DNA of 33,916 bases from Acidobacteriota bacterium (GCA_011523845.1 WTFV01000041.1:1-33916), one strand, 5' to 3'. Counted from the first letter of the stretch, positions 7,523 to 16,696 are shown. Notes: generated by a model not told the origin, from the letters alone. Translations and numbers: made by a program.

Positions 7523-8892
7523 GCGCTCCAGCCCGGCGGGCCGCGCACAACGTGTTGCGCAGTGTCCACACGGGGCGCAGCGATCTGGCGACGGCGCTCG
7601 AACGGGCCCGCGGCCGGCTCTCGGACCCGCGCGACCGTGCGCTGGCGGGAGAGATCGCCATCGGCGTCCAGCGGCGGCGGTCGGCCATCGATCACCTGCT
7701 CGCCCAGGCCGCCTCCCGGCCGCTCTCCGCGATCACGCCCGCGGCGCTCGACCTGTTGCGGGCGGCCACCTACCAGCTCCGGTACCTGGACCGGATCCCG
7801 GCGCACGCGGCGGTCGCCGACACCGTCGAGCTGGCGCGCGAAGCGGGCGTCGGGCGGGCCGCCGGCTTCGTGAACGCCGTGCTCCGGGTTCTCGCCGACA
7901 GGCGGCGGCCGCTCGAACTGCCCGCGGCCCCGGAGACACGCCCGGGTGGCCCGTACCGCGGCGAACACCGGCGCGCGTTGCTCGACTATCTGGCCATCAC
8001 GCTGTCTCACCCGCGGTGGCTCGTCGAGCGCTGGCTCGACCGCCACGGCCTCGCGGCCGTCGAAGCCTGGGCGCGGTTCAACAACGCGGCCGCTCCCGTC
8101 ACGCTGTGTGCGAATCCGGCGCGCAACACCGCGACGGAGCTGCGCGGCGTTCTCGATGCGCAGGGCGTGCGCACGACCGCGACGAAGCTGGCTCCCCACG
8201 GACTCGTGGTGACACGGGGCGACCCGCTGTCCACCCCGGCCTCCGCCGAAGGGTGCTTTCTCGTCCAGGAGGAGGCGTCGCAACTGGTGGTCGAGCTCGC
8301 CCGCCCCGCGGCGGGGAGCCGGGTCCTCGACCTGTGCGCGGCTCCCGGCGGCAAGACGGCAGGCCTGGCGGGATGCACGGGCCCGGGCGGCTTCGTCGTC
8401 GCCTCCGATCTCAGGCCCCGGCGGGTGGCGCTGCTCGCCCGGCTGCTCGCGCGCGTGCGGCCGCAGGGGGTGGCCATCGTGCGACTGGACGCCACGGCCC
8501 CACTGCCGTTCGGACCCGTGTTCGACCGCGTCCTGGTCGACGCGCCCTGCTCGGGCCTGGGCGTGCTCCGGCGCGACCCGGACATCCGCTGGCGGCGCGG
8601 CCCGGACGACCTGCCGGCGTTCGCCGCGACCCAGCTCGCCATGCTCTCGCGGGCGGCGGAGACCGTGCGGCCGGGCGGACGTCTCGTCTACGCCACGTGC
8701 TCGAGCGAGCCGGAGGAGAACGACGAGGTCGTCGAGCGGTTCCTGGACGATCGGCGGGATTACGATCTCGTACCCGATGCGAACCCGGCGCTCGCGCCGC
8801 TGGTCGACGGCAGCGGCTTCTTCCGCACCCTGCCGTTTCGTGACGGCGTCGAGGCGCTGTTCGGCGCGGTACTGGCGCGCCGGGACCGCTGA
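7519..8892 (+). CDS. rsmB: 16S rRNA (cytosine-967-C5)-methyltransferase
   Basis: A 457-aa protein with an N-terminal NusB-like RNA-binding domain (about residues 1-145) and a C-terminal SAM-dependent methyltransferase domain. Motif I is DLCAAPGGKT, motif IV is DAPCSGLGVLRRDPDIRWRR (the PC dipeptide), and the catalytic-cysteine motif VI is YATCSSEPEEN. The GTG start overlaps the fmt stop (GTGA), so the genes are translationally coupled. The fmt-rsmB order is widely conserved. An insertion-like segment around residues 135-150 (PAAPETRPGGPYRGEHR) separates the two domains. Confidence 0.95.
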   Translation: MSAPARRAAHNVLRSVHTGRSDLATALERARGRLSDPRDRALAGEIAIGVQRRRSAIDHLLAQAASRPLSAITPAALDLLRAATYQLRYLDRIPAHAAVADTVELAREAGVGRAAGFVNAVLRVLADRRRPLELPAAPETRPGGPYRGEHRRALLDYLAITLSHPRWLVERWLDRHGLAAVEAWARFNNAAAPVTLCANPARNTATELRGVLDAQGVRTTATKLAPHGLVVTRGDPLSTPASAEGCFLVQEEASQLVVELARPAAGSRVLDLCAAPGGKTAGLAGCTGPGGFVVASDLRPRRVALLARLLARVRPQGVAIVRLDATAPLPFGPVFDRVLVDAPCSGLGVLRRDPDIRWRRGPDDLPAFAATQLAMLSRAAETVRPGGRLVYATCSSEPEENDEVVERFLDDRRDYDLVPDANPALAPLVDGSGFFRTLPFRDGVEALFGAVLARRDR

Positions 8893-8894
8893 TC

Positions 8895-8923
8895 TTGTGC
8901 CGCCGTCGAATTGTTTCTACACT
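8895..8923 (+). promoter_or_regulatory. Candidate sigma-70 promoter inside the operon
   Basis: TTGTGC (8895-8900) and TACACT (8918-8923) are separated by exactly 17 bases, a good match to a housekeeping promoter. It lies in the 41-base gap between rsmB and the PASTA gene, the first real gap in the operon, and would drive the PASTA protein, rpe and downstream genes independently. Confidence 0.5.
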
Positions 8924-8933
8924 GGAGGATCGG

Positions 8934-9656
8934 ATGCGATTCCGCGTACGGCTCCTGAAGATCGGCAGGCTCGGGCTGCTCGCCGGCGCGCTCGGCGGGA
9001 CCTTCGGACTCTCGGTCTTCGCCGGCATGCAGGTCGCCCTGAAGACCCGCGAAGTCACGACGCCCGACCTGCGCGGCCTGAGTCCGCAGGAGGCGGATCG
9101 CCGACTCGCCGGCGTGGGGCTCCACACGCGCATCGAGTCGCTCCGTCGCATCCACCCGGCCATCGAGGCGGGTCTGGTGGCCGAGCAGGATCCTCTGCCC
9201 GGCATCACGACGCGCCGCCGGCGCAACGTCAAGCTCTGGCTCAGCTCGGGCCCGAACCGGGGCGAGGTTCCGGCGCTGATCGGCGAGTCCGAGACGGGCG
9301 CGCGACAGCGGCTGCAGGACAACGTGTTCCTTCTCGAGGGCGTTTCCGAGATTCGCTCGAACCGCTATCCGACCGACGCGGTCGTCGCGCAGGAGCCGCC
9401 TCCGGCGAGCAACGGCGAGGCCGTGTCGCTGCTGGTCAACCGCGGCGAGCGCGGCCGCACGTACGTGATGCCCAATCTCATCGGCGTGGCCGGAGACGGA
9501 GCCGCGGAAATCCTGCGCGGCAGGGGCTTCCGGGTAACGGTCGTCGGCGACCATCCGTACCCGGGCGTCGCACCCGGCATCGTGATCCGGCAGGCGCCCG
9601 AGCCGGGTCTGCAGATAGCCCAGAGTGAAACGATCTCGCTCGAGGTGAGCCGGTGA
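8934..9656 (+). CDS. Membrane-anchored PASTA-domain protein
   Basis: A 240-aa protein with a short basic N-terminus, one transmembrane helix (about residues 12-34) and three extracytoplasmic PASTA repeats, beginning near TTPDLRGLSPQEADRRL, EVPALIGESETGARQRL and VMPNLIGVAGDGAAEIL. PASTA domains bind peptidoglycan fragments in Ser/Thr kinases and penicillin-binding proteins. Here no kinase domain is attached, so it may be a cell-wall sensing or scaffold protein. The ATG at 8934 is preferred because CTGGAGG precedes it; an upstream TTG at 8895 falls in the likely promoter. Its stop overlaps the rpe start (GTGA). Confidence 0.85.
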   Translation: MRFRVRLLKIGRLGLLAGALGGTFGLSVFAGMQVALKTREVTTPDLRGLSPQEADRRLAGVGLHTRIESLRRIHPAIEAGLVAEQDPLPGITTRRRRNVKLWLSSGPNRGEVPALIGESETGARQRLQDNVFLLEGVSEIRSNRYPTDAVVAQEPPPASNGEAVSLLVNRGERGRTYVMPNLIGVAGDGAAEILRGRGFRVTVVGDHPYPGVAPGIVIRQAPEPGLQIAQSETISLEVSR

Positions 9657-10348
9657 CGGTCGCCCCGAACATTCGGATTGCACCTTCCATTCTGGCGGCG
9701 GACTTCGCTTCACTCGGAGACGCGGTCCGCGCCGTCGAGCGCGGCGGCGCGGACCTGCTGCACGTCGACGTCATGGACGGGCGGTTCGTTCCCAGCATCT
9801 CGATCGGTCTGCCCGTCGTCGAAGCGCTCGAGCGCGTCGCAACCGTACCGCTCGACGTGCACCTGATGGTGGTGGAGCCCGAACGTCACGTGGAGCCTTT
9901 CGTGGCGGCCGGCGCCGCGATGGTGTCCGTGCATCTGGAGGCCTCGCCGCACGTGCACCGAACGCTGTCCACGATCCGCGGTCTCGGCGCCGCGGCCGGC
10001 GTCGCCATCAATCCCGGCACGCCCGCCGCGTCGCTGGAAGCGGTGGCCGACTCGGTCGACTACGTCGTGGTGATGTCCGTCAACCCGGGCGCGGCCGGCC
10101 AGCCCTTCATTCCACGGAGCGAGTCGAAGGTGCTTCAGGTGCGCGAGCTGCTCGACCGGGCGGGCAACCGCGCCCCCGTCGAGGTGGATGGCGGCATCGG
10201 TCCGGTGAACGCCGCCCCCCTCGTCGCGGCGGGCGCGGAGATCCTGGTGGCTGCATCGTCCATTTTCGGAACGGCCGACCCGACCCTGGCCGCGCGGCGG
10301 CTCCGTGACCGGGCGCTGGCGGGCGTGACGGCGACCGAGGGCGCATAG
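9653..10348 (+). CDS. rpe: Ribulose-phosphate 3-epimerase
   Basis: A 231-aa TIM-barrel enzyme interconverting ribulose-5-phosphate and xylulose-5-phosphate in the pentose phosphate pathway. Family signatures are APSILAADFASLGD near the N-terminus, HVDVMDGRFVPSISIGLPVV (metal-binding His and Asp), DVHLMVVEPERHV, VMSVNPGAAGQPFI, and EVDGGIGPVNAAPLVAAGAEILVAAS with the second catalytic Asp. The GTG start overlaps the upstream stop. Confidence 0.96.
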   Translation: MTVAPNIRIAPSILAADFASLGDAVRAVERGGADLLHVDVMDGRFVPSISIGLPVVEALERVATVPLDVHLMVVEPERHVEPFVAAGAAMVSVHLEASPHVHRTLSTIRGLGAAAGVAINPGTPAASLEAVADSVDYVVVMSVNPGAAGQPFIPRSESKVLQVRELLDRAGNRAPVEVDGGIGPVNAAPLVAAGAEILVAASSIFGTADPTLAARRLRDRALAGVTATEGA

Positions 10349-10355
10349 CAGGTCC

Positions 10356-10751
10356 GTGGCCAGCGGCTCGTGTCAGATTCGGGTGCGCTATGCCGAGACC
10401 GACAGGATGGGCGTGGCCTACTACGCGAACTACTTCGTCTGGTTCGAAGTGGCGCGCTGCGAGCTGTTGCGCTCGCTGGGGGGCCGGTATCGCGACCTCG
10501 AGGCCGGGGGGCTGCTTCTGCCCGTCGTCGAGGCGCACTGCGACTACCGCGCTCCGGCCCGCTACGACGACGACCTCGACGTCCTCACGACCGGCTCGAT
10601 GCGATCCCGCGCGCGCGTGGCGTTCGAGTACGAAGTCCGCCGCGGCGTCGAGCGCAGCCTGCTCGCGGTCGGTCACACCATCCACGCCGCGACGGACCCG
10701 TCCGGCAAGCCGTTGCGGGTCCCTCCCGATCTGCGGGAGATGCTGACATGA
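10356..10751 (+). CDS. Acyl-CoA thioesterase, YbgC/4HBT hotdog family
   Basis: A 131-aa single hotdog-fold protein. The signature RVRYAETDRMGVAYYANYFVWFE carries the Asp and the Tyr/Asn positions of the 4-hydroxybenzoyl-CoA thioesterase/YbgC family, followed by the expected helix ARCELLRSLG. The substrate is presumably a short or medium acyl-CoA, but this cannot be read from the sequence. The start is GTG at 10356, 7 bases after rpe. Its stop overlaps the next start (ATGA). YbgC relatives often lie near Tol-Pal genes; here it is in a metabolic/envelope operon ending in bamD. Confidence 0.88.
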   Translation: MASGSCQIRVRYAETDRMGVAYYANYFVWFEVARCELLRSLGGRYRDLEAGGLLLPVVEAHCDYRAPARYDDDLDVLTTGSMRSRARVAFEYEVRRGVERSLLAVGHTIHAATDPSGKPLRVPPDLREMLT

Positions 10752-11698
10752 GGGCTCTGGTCACCGGCGCCGCCGGCTTCGTGGGCTCGCATCTGTCCGA
10801 CCGGCTCCTCGAGCGGGGCCACGAGGTCATCGGCATCGACTGCTTCACGGACTACTATCCGCGGGCGGTGAAGGACGCCAACCTGTCCTCGCCGCGCGGT
10901 CGGGCGCGATTCCGCTTCATCGAGTCCAGCATTCAGAAGGCGCCGTGGCCCGCGCTGCTCGACGGCGTGACGCACGTGTTTCATCTCGCGGCGCAGGCGG
11001 GCGTGCGCAGCAGTTGGGGCAGCGAGTTCTCCATCTACACTGCCGCCAACATCGACGCGACGCAGGTTCTGCTGGAGGCCTGTCGAGATCGCCCTCTCGA
11101 ACGGTTCGTGTATGCCTCGAGCTCTTCGGTCTACGGGGATGCGGTGGCCATCCCCATGCGTGAGGATGCGCGGCCCCGGCCGCTGTCGCCCTACGGGGTG
11201 ACGAAGCTCGCGGCGGAGCACCTGTGCATGCTCTACCACGAGAATTGTGGTGTGCCGGCAGTCGCGTTACGATACTTTACGGTGTACGGTCCCCGCCAGC
11301 GGCCGGACATGGCGTTTCACCGGTTCCTGGACGCCATGCTGGCGGATCGGTCGATCGTGCTCTACGGCGATGGCGAACAGACGCGCGACTTCACGTTCGT
11401 GGAGGACGCCGTCGCGGCCACCGTCGCGGCCGCCGAACGGGGCACGGCAGGCGCGGTCTACAACGTCGGCGGCGGTTCACGCGTCTCGATGAACCAGGCA
11501 ATCGACGTCCTGGCGCGGTGTACCGGGCGCACCCCCGACGTGCGGCGGGACGAGCCGCAGAAGGGCGACATGCGCGATACGTTCGCCGACACCGCCCGCG
11601 CCCGCGCCGATCTCGGGTTCATGCCCAGGGTGTCCCTCGAAGAGGGCCTGCAAGCGGAGTATCAATGGCTCGCCACGTCACTTTCCGTCGCCTCCTGA
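10748..11698 (+). CDS. NAD-dependent sugar-nucleotide epimerase/dehydratase
   Basis: A 316-aa extended short-chain dehydrogenase. The NAD-binding motif GAAGFVGSHLSDRLL is at residues 7-21, the catalytic Ser lies in YASSSSVYGDA, and the YxxxK pair is YGVTK. The segment ALRYFTVYGPRQRPDMAFHRF is typical of UDP-glucuronate or UDP-glucose 4-epimerases, so it probably makes a UDP-sugar for surface polysaccharide; substrate specificity is inferred, not seen. The ATG overlaps the thioesterase stop (ATGA), and its own 3' end overlaps the bamD start by 34 bp. Confidence 0.9.
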   Translation: MRALVTGAAGFVGSHLSDRLLERGHEVIGIDCFTDYYPRAVKDANLSSPRGRARFRFIESSIQKAPWPALLDGVTHVFHLAAQAGVRSSWGSEFSIYTAANIDATQVLLEACRDRPLERFVYASSSSVYGDAVAIPMREDARPRPLSPYGVTKLAAEHLCMLYHENCGVPAVALRYFTVYGPRQRPDMAFHRFLDAMLADRSIVLYGDGEQTRDFTFVEDAVAATVAAAERGTAGAVYNVGGGSRVSMNQAIDVLARCTGRTPDVRRDEPQKGDMRDTFADTARARADLGFMPRVSLEEGLQAEYQWLATSLSVAS

Positions 11699-12504
11699 AC
11701 CTCGCGCGTTCGGCCGTGCCGGTCCTCGTCGCCGGCGCGCTGGCCGTGACCGCCTGCGGCGGCCGCGAGGCGGAGATTCCCGACCTCACCGAGGCGGACG
11801 CCGACCAGATCCTGTTCGAACGCGGCACCGCGGCGATCGAGGAGGGCTCCTGGTCCACCGCGCGCGAGTACTTCGTGCAGATCCGGGACAACTACCCGCA
11901 GAGTCCCCTGCGCGCCCAGGCGCGTCTCGGCGTCGTCGAGTCGTACGAAGGCGAGGGCACGGACCTCGCCTACCTCTCGGCGCTGAACGAGCTGCAGGAG
12001 TTCCTCCGTCTGTACCCGCCGACCCACGAGCTGGCGCCGGAGGCCCAGTTCAAGGTGGGCATGGTCTACTTCAACCAGATGCGCCGGCCGGAACGAGACC
12101 AGTCCGAGACCCGGTCCGCCGTCATCGAGTTCGAGACCTTCATCGAGCAATACGCCGAGTTCGCCGACCCGCAGCTCCTGGCGGATGCGCGAGCGCGATT
12201 GCGAGAGGCCCGCGATCGCCTGAGCGACTCGAACTACCTGGTCGGACGCTTCTACTACCGGCTCCGCTACTATCCGGGCGCCATCGACCGCTTCCGCGAG
12301 ATCCTCGACGAGGATCCCGGGTACACGCGGCGGGACGCCGTCTACTTTCACCTGGCCGACGCGCTGGCGACGATCGACCGCGGACCGGAGGCCCTGCCGT
12401 TGTTCGAGCTGCTGATCTCGGAGTTCCCGAGCACGGAGTATCTCGAGGACGCGAACCTGCGGATCGCGGAGCTGAAGGTCGCGATGGACCTCGACAGCCA
12501 GTAA
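11665..12504 (+). CDS. bamD: BamD-like outer-membrane assembly lipoprotein
   Basis: A 279-aa TPR lipoprotein. The signal peptide ends in a lipobox VTAC with the lipidated Cys at residue 31. Tandem TPR motifs follow, such as the pair LFERGTAAIEEGSWSTA and AREYFVQIRDNYPQSPLRAQARLGVV, and later LVGRFYYRLRYYPGAIDRFREIL, which is a strong BamD motif. BamD works with BamA to insert beta-barrel proteins into the outer membrane, so the host is a diderm. Translation starts 34 bp inside the epimerase gene, in another frame. Nine bases separate its stop from the convergent pgsA stop. Confidence 0.85.
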   Translation: MARHVTFRRLLNLARSAVPVLVAGALAVTACGGREAEIPDLTEADADQILFERGTAAIEEGSWSTAREYFVQIRDNYPQSPLRAQARLGVVESYEGEGTDLAYLSALNELQEFLRLYPPTHELAPEAQFKVGMVYFNQMRRPERDQSETRSAVIEFETFIEQYAEFADPQLLADARARLREARDRLSDSNYLVGRFYYRLRYYPGAIDRFREILDEDPGYTRRDAVYFHLADALATIDRGPEALPLFELLISEFPSTEYLEDANLRIAELKVAMDLDSQ

Positions 12505-12513
12505 CGTCGTGCC

Positions 12514-13170
12514 TCAGCCGGCGCTTGCGCTCTTCTTCCCCATGGTGTGGCCGCCCGCGTCCGGCGCCGGACGCGCGGGCGCCTGCCGGCCGGCTCCCGC
12601 ATCGAAGGGGGTGGCCTTCGCATGCGCCAGGACGCCGCCGAAACGGCGATAGTAGTCCAGCGCGGACCACAGCGACGCCACCAGCACCAGCCAGAGCGCC
12701 GCCTGGCCGAGCAGCCAGAACAGCCAGACGTGGTTTCCGAGCATCAGAAGCAGGATGGCCACCACCTGCGTGACCATCTTGACCTTGCCGAGCGGGGATG
12801 CGGGGATCGTCACGCCCCGTGCGTAGGTCAGGCTGCGGAACACCGTTATGGCGAGCTCGCGCCCGAGGATGACGGCCACCATCCAGGCGGACGCCATTCC
12901 CATCTGCACCAGCGACACGAGCGCGGCCGTGATCAGCAGCTTGTCGGCCAGCGGGTCCATGAGCTGACCGAGCTGCGTCACCTGCCGCCGCCGACGGGCG
13001 AGGTAGCCGTCGAGCCAGTCGGTCAACGCGGCGGTCCCGAAGATGGCCGCACCCAGGAACTCCTTCGGCATGCCGAAGATGAGCTCGGCCTCGAACCGCG
13101 TCAGCAACACGACCACCAGCAACGGAACGAGGAAGATACGGGCCAGCGTAAGCGCGTTCGGCAGGTTCAT
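12514..13170 (-). CDS. pgsA: CDP-diacylglycerol-glycerol-3-phosphate 3-phosphatidyltransferase
   Basis: A 218-aa polytopic membrane enzyme that makes phosphatidylglycerophosphate from CDP-diacylglycerol. The CDP-alcohol phosphotransferase signature is complete in DWLDGYLARRRRQVTQLGQL followed by MDPLADK (D-x2-DG-x2-AR-x8-G-x3-D-x3-D). Four to six hydrophobic helices are visible. The start at 13170 gives the canonical MNLPNALTLARIFLVP; an in-frame ATG at 13224 adds a hydrophilic tail without support. The C-terminal 40 residues are a disordered Ala/Pro-rich tail longer than usual. It converges on bamD. Confidence 0.93.
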   Translation of the reverse strand: MNLPNALTLARIFLVPLLVVVLLTRFEAELIFGMPKEFLGAAIFGTAALTDWLDGYLARRRRQVTQLGQLMDPLADKLLITAALVSLVQMGMASAWMVAVILGRELAITVFRSLTYARGVTIPASPLGKVKMVTQVVAILLLMLGNHVWLFWLLGQAALWLVLVASLWSALDYYRRFGGVLAHAKATPFDAGAGRQAPARPAPDAGGHTMGKKSASAG

Positions 13171-13291
13171 GGGATGCTCTACCGCTTGCCCCGTGCGCTC
13201 ATTGTACTCCGGCTGCCGCGGCACGCCATCCGAGCGTCGGGGGCACGCGGCAGAATCCGCCGCGCCCCCCGGAGGCCGGGCGGCGACACGC

Positions 13292-13297
13292 TATGAT
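13292..13297 (+). promoter_or_regulatory. Candidate -10 element upstream of the nucleotidyltransferase
   Basis: TATGAT at 13292-13297 lies 8 bases before the ATG at 13306, so the transcript would be leaderless or nearly so, like def. No clear -35 box is visible. The region divides the divergent pgsA and sugar-nucleotide genes. Confidence 0.4.
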
Positions 13298-13305
13298 CGA
13301 GCGCC

Positions 13306-14385
13306 ATGAAGGCGCTCCTGCTCGCCGGAGGCTCCGGAACACGCCTCCGGCCGCTCACGCTCAACACGCCGAAACCGGTCGTCCCCATCTTCGATCGCCC
13401 GTTCCTGTACCACCAGATCGAGTTGCTGAAGCAGTTGCCGGAAGTCGACGAGATCATACTGAGCCTCAACTACCATCCCGACCGGATCGAGGCGGTCGTG
13501 GGACGCGGTGACGACGCCGGCCTGCCGATACGCTACGTCGTCGAGCCGCGTCCGCTGGGAACGGGCGGCGCCGTCAAGTTCGCGGCCCCGCACCTCGACG
13601 GCACGACCATCGTCTTCAACGGCGACGTCCTCGCGGAGACGGATCTCGCCGCGCTCGTCGAACACCACCGGACGCGTCGCGCCCGGGCGACGATCGTGCT
13701 CGCACCGGTCGACGACCCGGCGCGGTACGGCCTGGTGGAAACGGACGGCAACGGCAACGTCACGCGGTTCCTCGAGAAGCCCGATCCGGCCGACATCACC
13801 TGCAATACGATCAACGCCGGCATATACGTGCTCGAGCCCGACACGTTCGATCGGATTCCGGCGGAGACGAAGTACTCGATCGAGCGCCGGTACTTCCCTT
13901 CGCTGGTCGAACGCGGCGACGTCTTCACGGCCTACGTCGAGCGCGGGTACTGGCTCGACATCGGCACGCCGGCGGCCTACCGGCAGGCGCACCGCGACAT
14001 CCTCGACGGCCGTTGCCGGTCGGGATGCGCGACGTTGGCCGGCCCGGGCAAGGCAACGGTGGCCGGCAGCGCCACGGTGGCCCCGACGGCGCGCCTGCGC
14101 GAACCCTGTTTCGTCGGTTCCGGCGCCACCGTGCATCCCGAAGCCGAGATCGGCCCGCACGCCGTCCTCGGCAGCGGCAGCGTGGTGCGCGCCGCCGCCA
14201 CGGTTCGCGACTCCGTGGTGTGGCCCGAGTCGATCATCGGCGCCGGCGCGATGCTCGACGGCGCCATCGTCGGTCATCGCTGCCGCATCGGCGACCATGC
14301 GCGCCTCGGCCCCGACCTGGTCCTGGGCGACGACTCGACCCTGACTCCCCACACACGCTGCGGAGCCCTGCGAACGACGCCATGA
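13306..14385 (+). CDS. Mannose-1-phosphate guanylyltransferase-type sugar nucleotidyltransferase
   Basis: A 359-aa NTP transferase. The nucleotide-binding motif GGSGTRLRPLTLNTPKPVVP starts at residue 8, FNGDVL supplies the metal-binding Asp, and FLEKP and NAGIYVLEP complete the family pattern. From about residue 245 the C-terminus consists of left-handed beta-helix hexapeptide repeats (for example GSGATVHPEAEIGPHAVLGS). This two-domain form fits GDP-mannose pyrophosphorylase, though a dTDP- or UDP-glucose role is possible. The stop overlaps the start of the phosphomannomutase (ATGA), so product and substrate enzymes are coupled. Confidence 0.88.
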   Translation: MKALLLAGGSGTRLRPLTLNTPKPVVPIFDRPFLYHQIELLKQLPEVDEIILSLNYHPDRIEAVVGRGDDAGLPIRYVVEPRPLGTGGAVKFAAPHLDGTTIVFNGDVLAETDLAALVEHHRTRRARATIVLAPVDDPARYGLVETDGNGNVTRFLEKPDPADITCNTINAGIYVLEPDTFDRIPAETKYSIERRYFPSLVERGDVFTAYVERGYWLDIGTPAAYRQAHRDILDGRCRSGCATLAGPGKATVAGSATVAPTARLREPCFVGSGATVHPEAEIGPHAVLGSGSVVRAAATVRDSVVWPESIIGAGAMLDGAIVGHRCRIGDHARLGPDLVLGDDSTLTPHTRCGALRTTP

Positions 14386-15743
14386 CTCACACGATCGACC
14401 CGAGCATATTCAAGGCCTACGACGTGCGCGGGGTGTACGGCGCCGAGATCACTGCCGATGCGGCCCGGCTGATCGGGCGGGCCTTCGTCGCCTATCTGGG
14501 CGCCGACCGCATCGCGGTCGGCAGGGACATGCGGACCAGCGCTCCCGAGATTGCCGCCGCCTTCATCGACGGCGCGCTCGCGCAGGGGGCGAACGTGGTC
14601 GACTACGGCCTCGTCGGGACCGACATGCTCTACTACGGCGTCGCGCGGGACGACCTGGACGGCGGCGCGATGATCACGGCATCGCACAATCCGAAGGAGT
14701 ACATCGGCATGAAGCTGGTGCGGCGGCAGGCCCTGCCGCTGAGCGGCGACGCCGGCATCGGCCACATCCGCGACATGCTCCTCGACGACCGGATTCCGCC
14801 GGCGCCGCGGTCCTCCGGAAGGCGAACCGGGGCCGACATCCTCGCCGGGTACGTCGAGCACGTGTTCTCCTTCATCGACGTCGATGCGGTCCGTCCGTTC
14901 GACCTCGTGCTCGATGCCGGAAGCGGCGTGGCCGGCCTGGTGGCGCCGCATCTGTTCGAGCGGTTGCCCTGCCGCACGACACGCCTCTGCTTCGACGTGG
15001 ACGGCACCTTCCCGCACCACGAGGCCAACCCCCTGATCGAGGAGAACCGGCGCGATCTCGTCGCGCGCGTCAAGGCGGACGGCGCGGACGCCGGCATCGC
15101 CTGGGACGGCGACGCGGATCGCTGCTTCTTCGTCGACGGCGACGGCGAGTTCGTGGCCGGCGACTTCATCACCGCGCTGCTGGCCGAGGCGTTCCTCCGC
15201 AAGCAGCCGGGAGCGAAGATCATCTACGACGTGCGCGCCAGCCACGCGGTCAAGGAGACGGTGGCGACCTACGGGGGCACGGCGCTGATGAACCGCGTCG
15301 GACATGCGTTCTTCAAGGCGCGGATGCGGGAGGAGGACGCGCTGTTCGGGGGCGAGGTCACCGGGCACTACTACTTCCGCGACAACTTCTTCGCCGACAA
15401 CGGCTTCATTCCGGCGCTGCTCCTGCTCGAGCTCATGTCGGTCCGCGGACGGACTCTCGGCGACCTGCTGGCCCCGCTGCGCGAGACGTACTTCATCTCG
15501 GGCGAGATCAACACCCGCATGCCGGACATGGACGCGGTGAGCGACACGCTCGACCGGCTCGCCGAGCACTACCGCGACGGTCGCGTGTACCGGCTGGACG
15601 GCGTCTCGGTCGAGTACGACTCGTGGCACTTCAACGTCCGCCCCTCGAACACGGAGCCGCTCATCCGCCTGAACCTCGAGGCGGCAAGTCGAGCCGAGAT
15701 GGAGCGGGAGCGCGACGAGGTGCTCGCGATCATCCGGCAGTAG
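14382..15743 (+). CDS. Phosphomannomutase/phosphoglucomutase
   Basis: A 453-aa alpha-D-phosphohexomutase. It has IFKAYDVRGVYG at the N-terminus, the phosphoserine loop MITASHNPKEYIG (catalytic Ser in TASHNP), the metal loop WDGDADRCFF, the sugar-binding GGEVTGHYYFRD (GEXSGH-type motif with Thr), and the C-terminal phosphate-binding RPSNTEPLIRLNLEA. Together with the overlapping upstream nucleotidyltransferase it would convert mannose-6-phosphate to mannose-1-phosphate and then GDP-mannose, for surface glycans. Last backbone gene before the disrupted tRNA. Confidence 0.93.
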   Translation: MTHTIDPSIFKAYDVRGVYGAEITADAARLIGRAFVAYLGADRIAVGRDMRTSAPEIAAAFIDGALAQGANVVDYGLVGTDMLYYGVARDDLDGGAMITASHNPKEYIGMKLVRRQALPLSGDAGIGHIRDMLLDDRIPPAPRSSGRRTGADILAGYVEHVFSFIDVDAVRPFDLVLDAGSGVAGLVAPHLFERLPCRTTRLCFDVDGTFPHHEANPLIEENRRDLVARVKADGADAGIAWDGDADRCFFVDGDGEFVAGDFITALLAEAFLRKQPGAKIIYDVRASHAVKETVATYGGTALMNRVGHAFFKARMREEDALFGGEVTGHYYFRDNFFADNGFIPALLLLELMSVRGRTLGDLLAPLRETYFISGEINTRMPDMDAVSDTLDRLAEHYRDGRVYRLDGVSVEYDSWHFNVRPSNTEPLIRLNLEAASRAEMERERDEVLAIIRQ

Positions 15744-15763
15744 CGGCGGCTGCGCGATCCCTG

Positions 15764-15824
15764 CGGCGCAGACTCCCCCGACGCCGGTTCAGGGTGGTCC
15801 GCGCGGTTCGGCGGCGCAGACTCC
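15764..15824. repeat. 13-bp direct repeat upstream of the tRNA
   Basis: CGGCGCAGACTCC occurs at 15764-15776 and again at 15812-15824, 48 bases apart, in the short gap between the phosphomannomutase and the tRNA. Significance is unknown. Confidence 0.45.
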
Positions 15825-15888
15825 AGGGGTTGCCTCCCGGATCCCGGAGGTACCCGCCGGTACCCGCGGTACCGCAGAAAGGGGGTGC

Positions 15889-15894
15889 TAGAAT
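15889..15894 (+). promoter_or_regulatory. -10 element for tRNA-Gly
   Basis: TAGAAT at 15889-15894, preceded by TGC (extended -10 form TGCTAGAAT), lies 20 bases before the tRNA 5' end, a normal distance for a tRNA leader. The -35 region is not recognisable. Confidence 0.5.
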
Positions 15895-15913
15895 GAAGCG
15901 ATGCCACCCGAGA

Positions 15914-16082
<169 letters not shown>

Positions 16083-16164
16083 CGGCTGACTCCGACGCCC
16101 CGCGCTTCCCGCATACTCCCCCCTGCAACACGGAAACCCCAGAACCGTCCGGCGAAGCCACACC

Positions 16165-16611
16165 ATGACCATGAAGAAGAATCCCAACCTCCGCCGGTGG
16201 CCCGGCGACAAGCCCGAACCGAGCCGAATCGAACAGCTCACCGCGAGCATCCAGGACCACCTGAACGCGCTCGAGAGAGACACCCGCGAACTCACCGAGC
16301 ACGCCAACACGGCCGCACAGCGCGGATGCACGCCCGAAGAGATCGACGCGATCGACGTCGCCTGCATGACCACGCCGCTGCAGATGCTGCTGCTGACGAC
16401 GAGGACCCTCATCGACACGCTGCCCGCCGGCAGCGGCATCGACCACGAACGCGTCATCGAGATCCTCGACAGGCACGAGCGAGCCGGAGAACAGCCGCAC
16501 GACCTGGCCAGCGACCTGCTCGATGTCGTGCGCGAGTGCTTCAACTACATCAGGAAGGAGGTCGCCGGCTCACCGGAAGAACGCGGCGGAGAACCCTCGA
16601 CGGTCCACTGA
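16165..16611 (+). CDS. Hypothetical protein, first gene of the putative element
   Basis: The 148-aa product is not recognised. It is acidic, mostly helical and shows heptad-like hydrophobics (IEQLTASIQDHLNALERDTRELTEHANTA), suggesting a small helical or coiled-coil cytoplasmic protein. The start could be 16165 or the ATG two codons later; the ribosome-binding site is weak. It is the first gene inside the boundary and reads away from the attachment region, a position often held by small regulatory or excision-related proteins, but no helix-turn-helix is evident. It converges on the DUF1524-like gene. Confidence 0.6.
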   Translation: MTMKKNPNLRRWPGDKPEPSRIEQLTASIQDHLNALERDTRELTEHANTAAQRGCTPEEIDAIDVACMTTPLQMLLLTTRTLIDTLPAGSGIDHERVIEILDRHERAGEQPHDLASDLLDVVRECFNYIRKEVAGSPEERGGEPSTVH

Positions 16612-16696
16612 AGGGCCGCCTGTCCAGCCCTTTCCCGAAAGCCCGCCAGAAACGCCTGGAAGCGCCCTGGGCAACCAGCAGCCCGCCGGCCCGCCA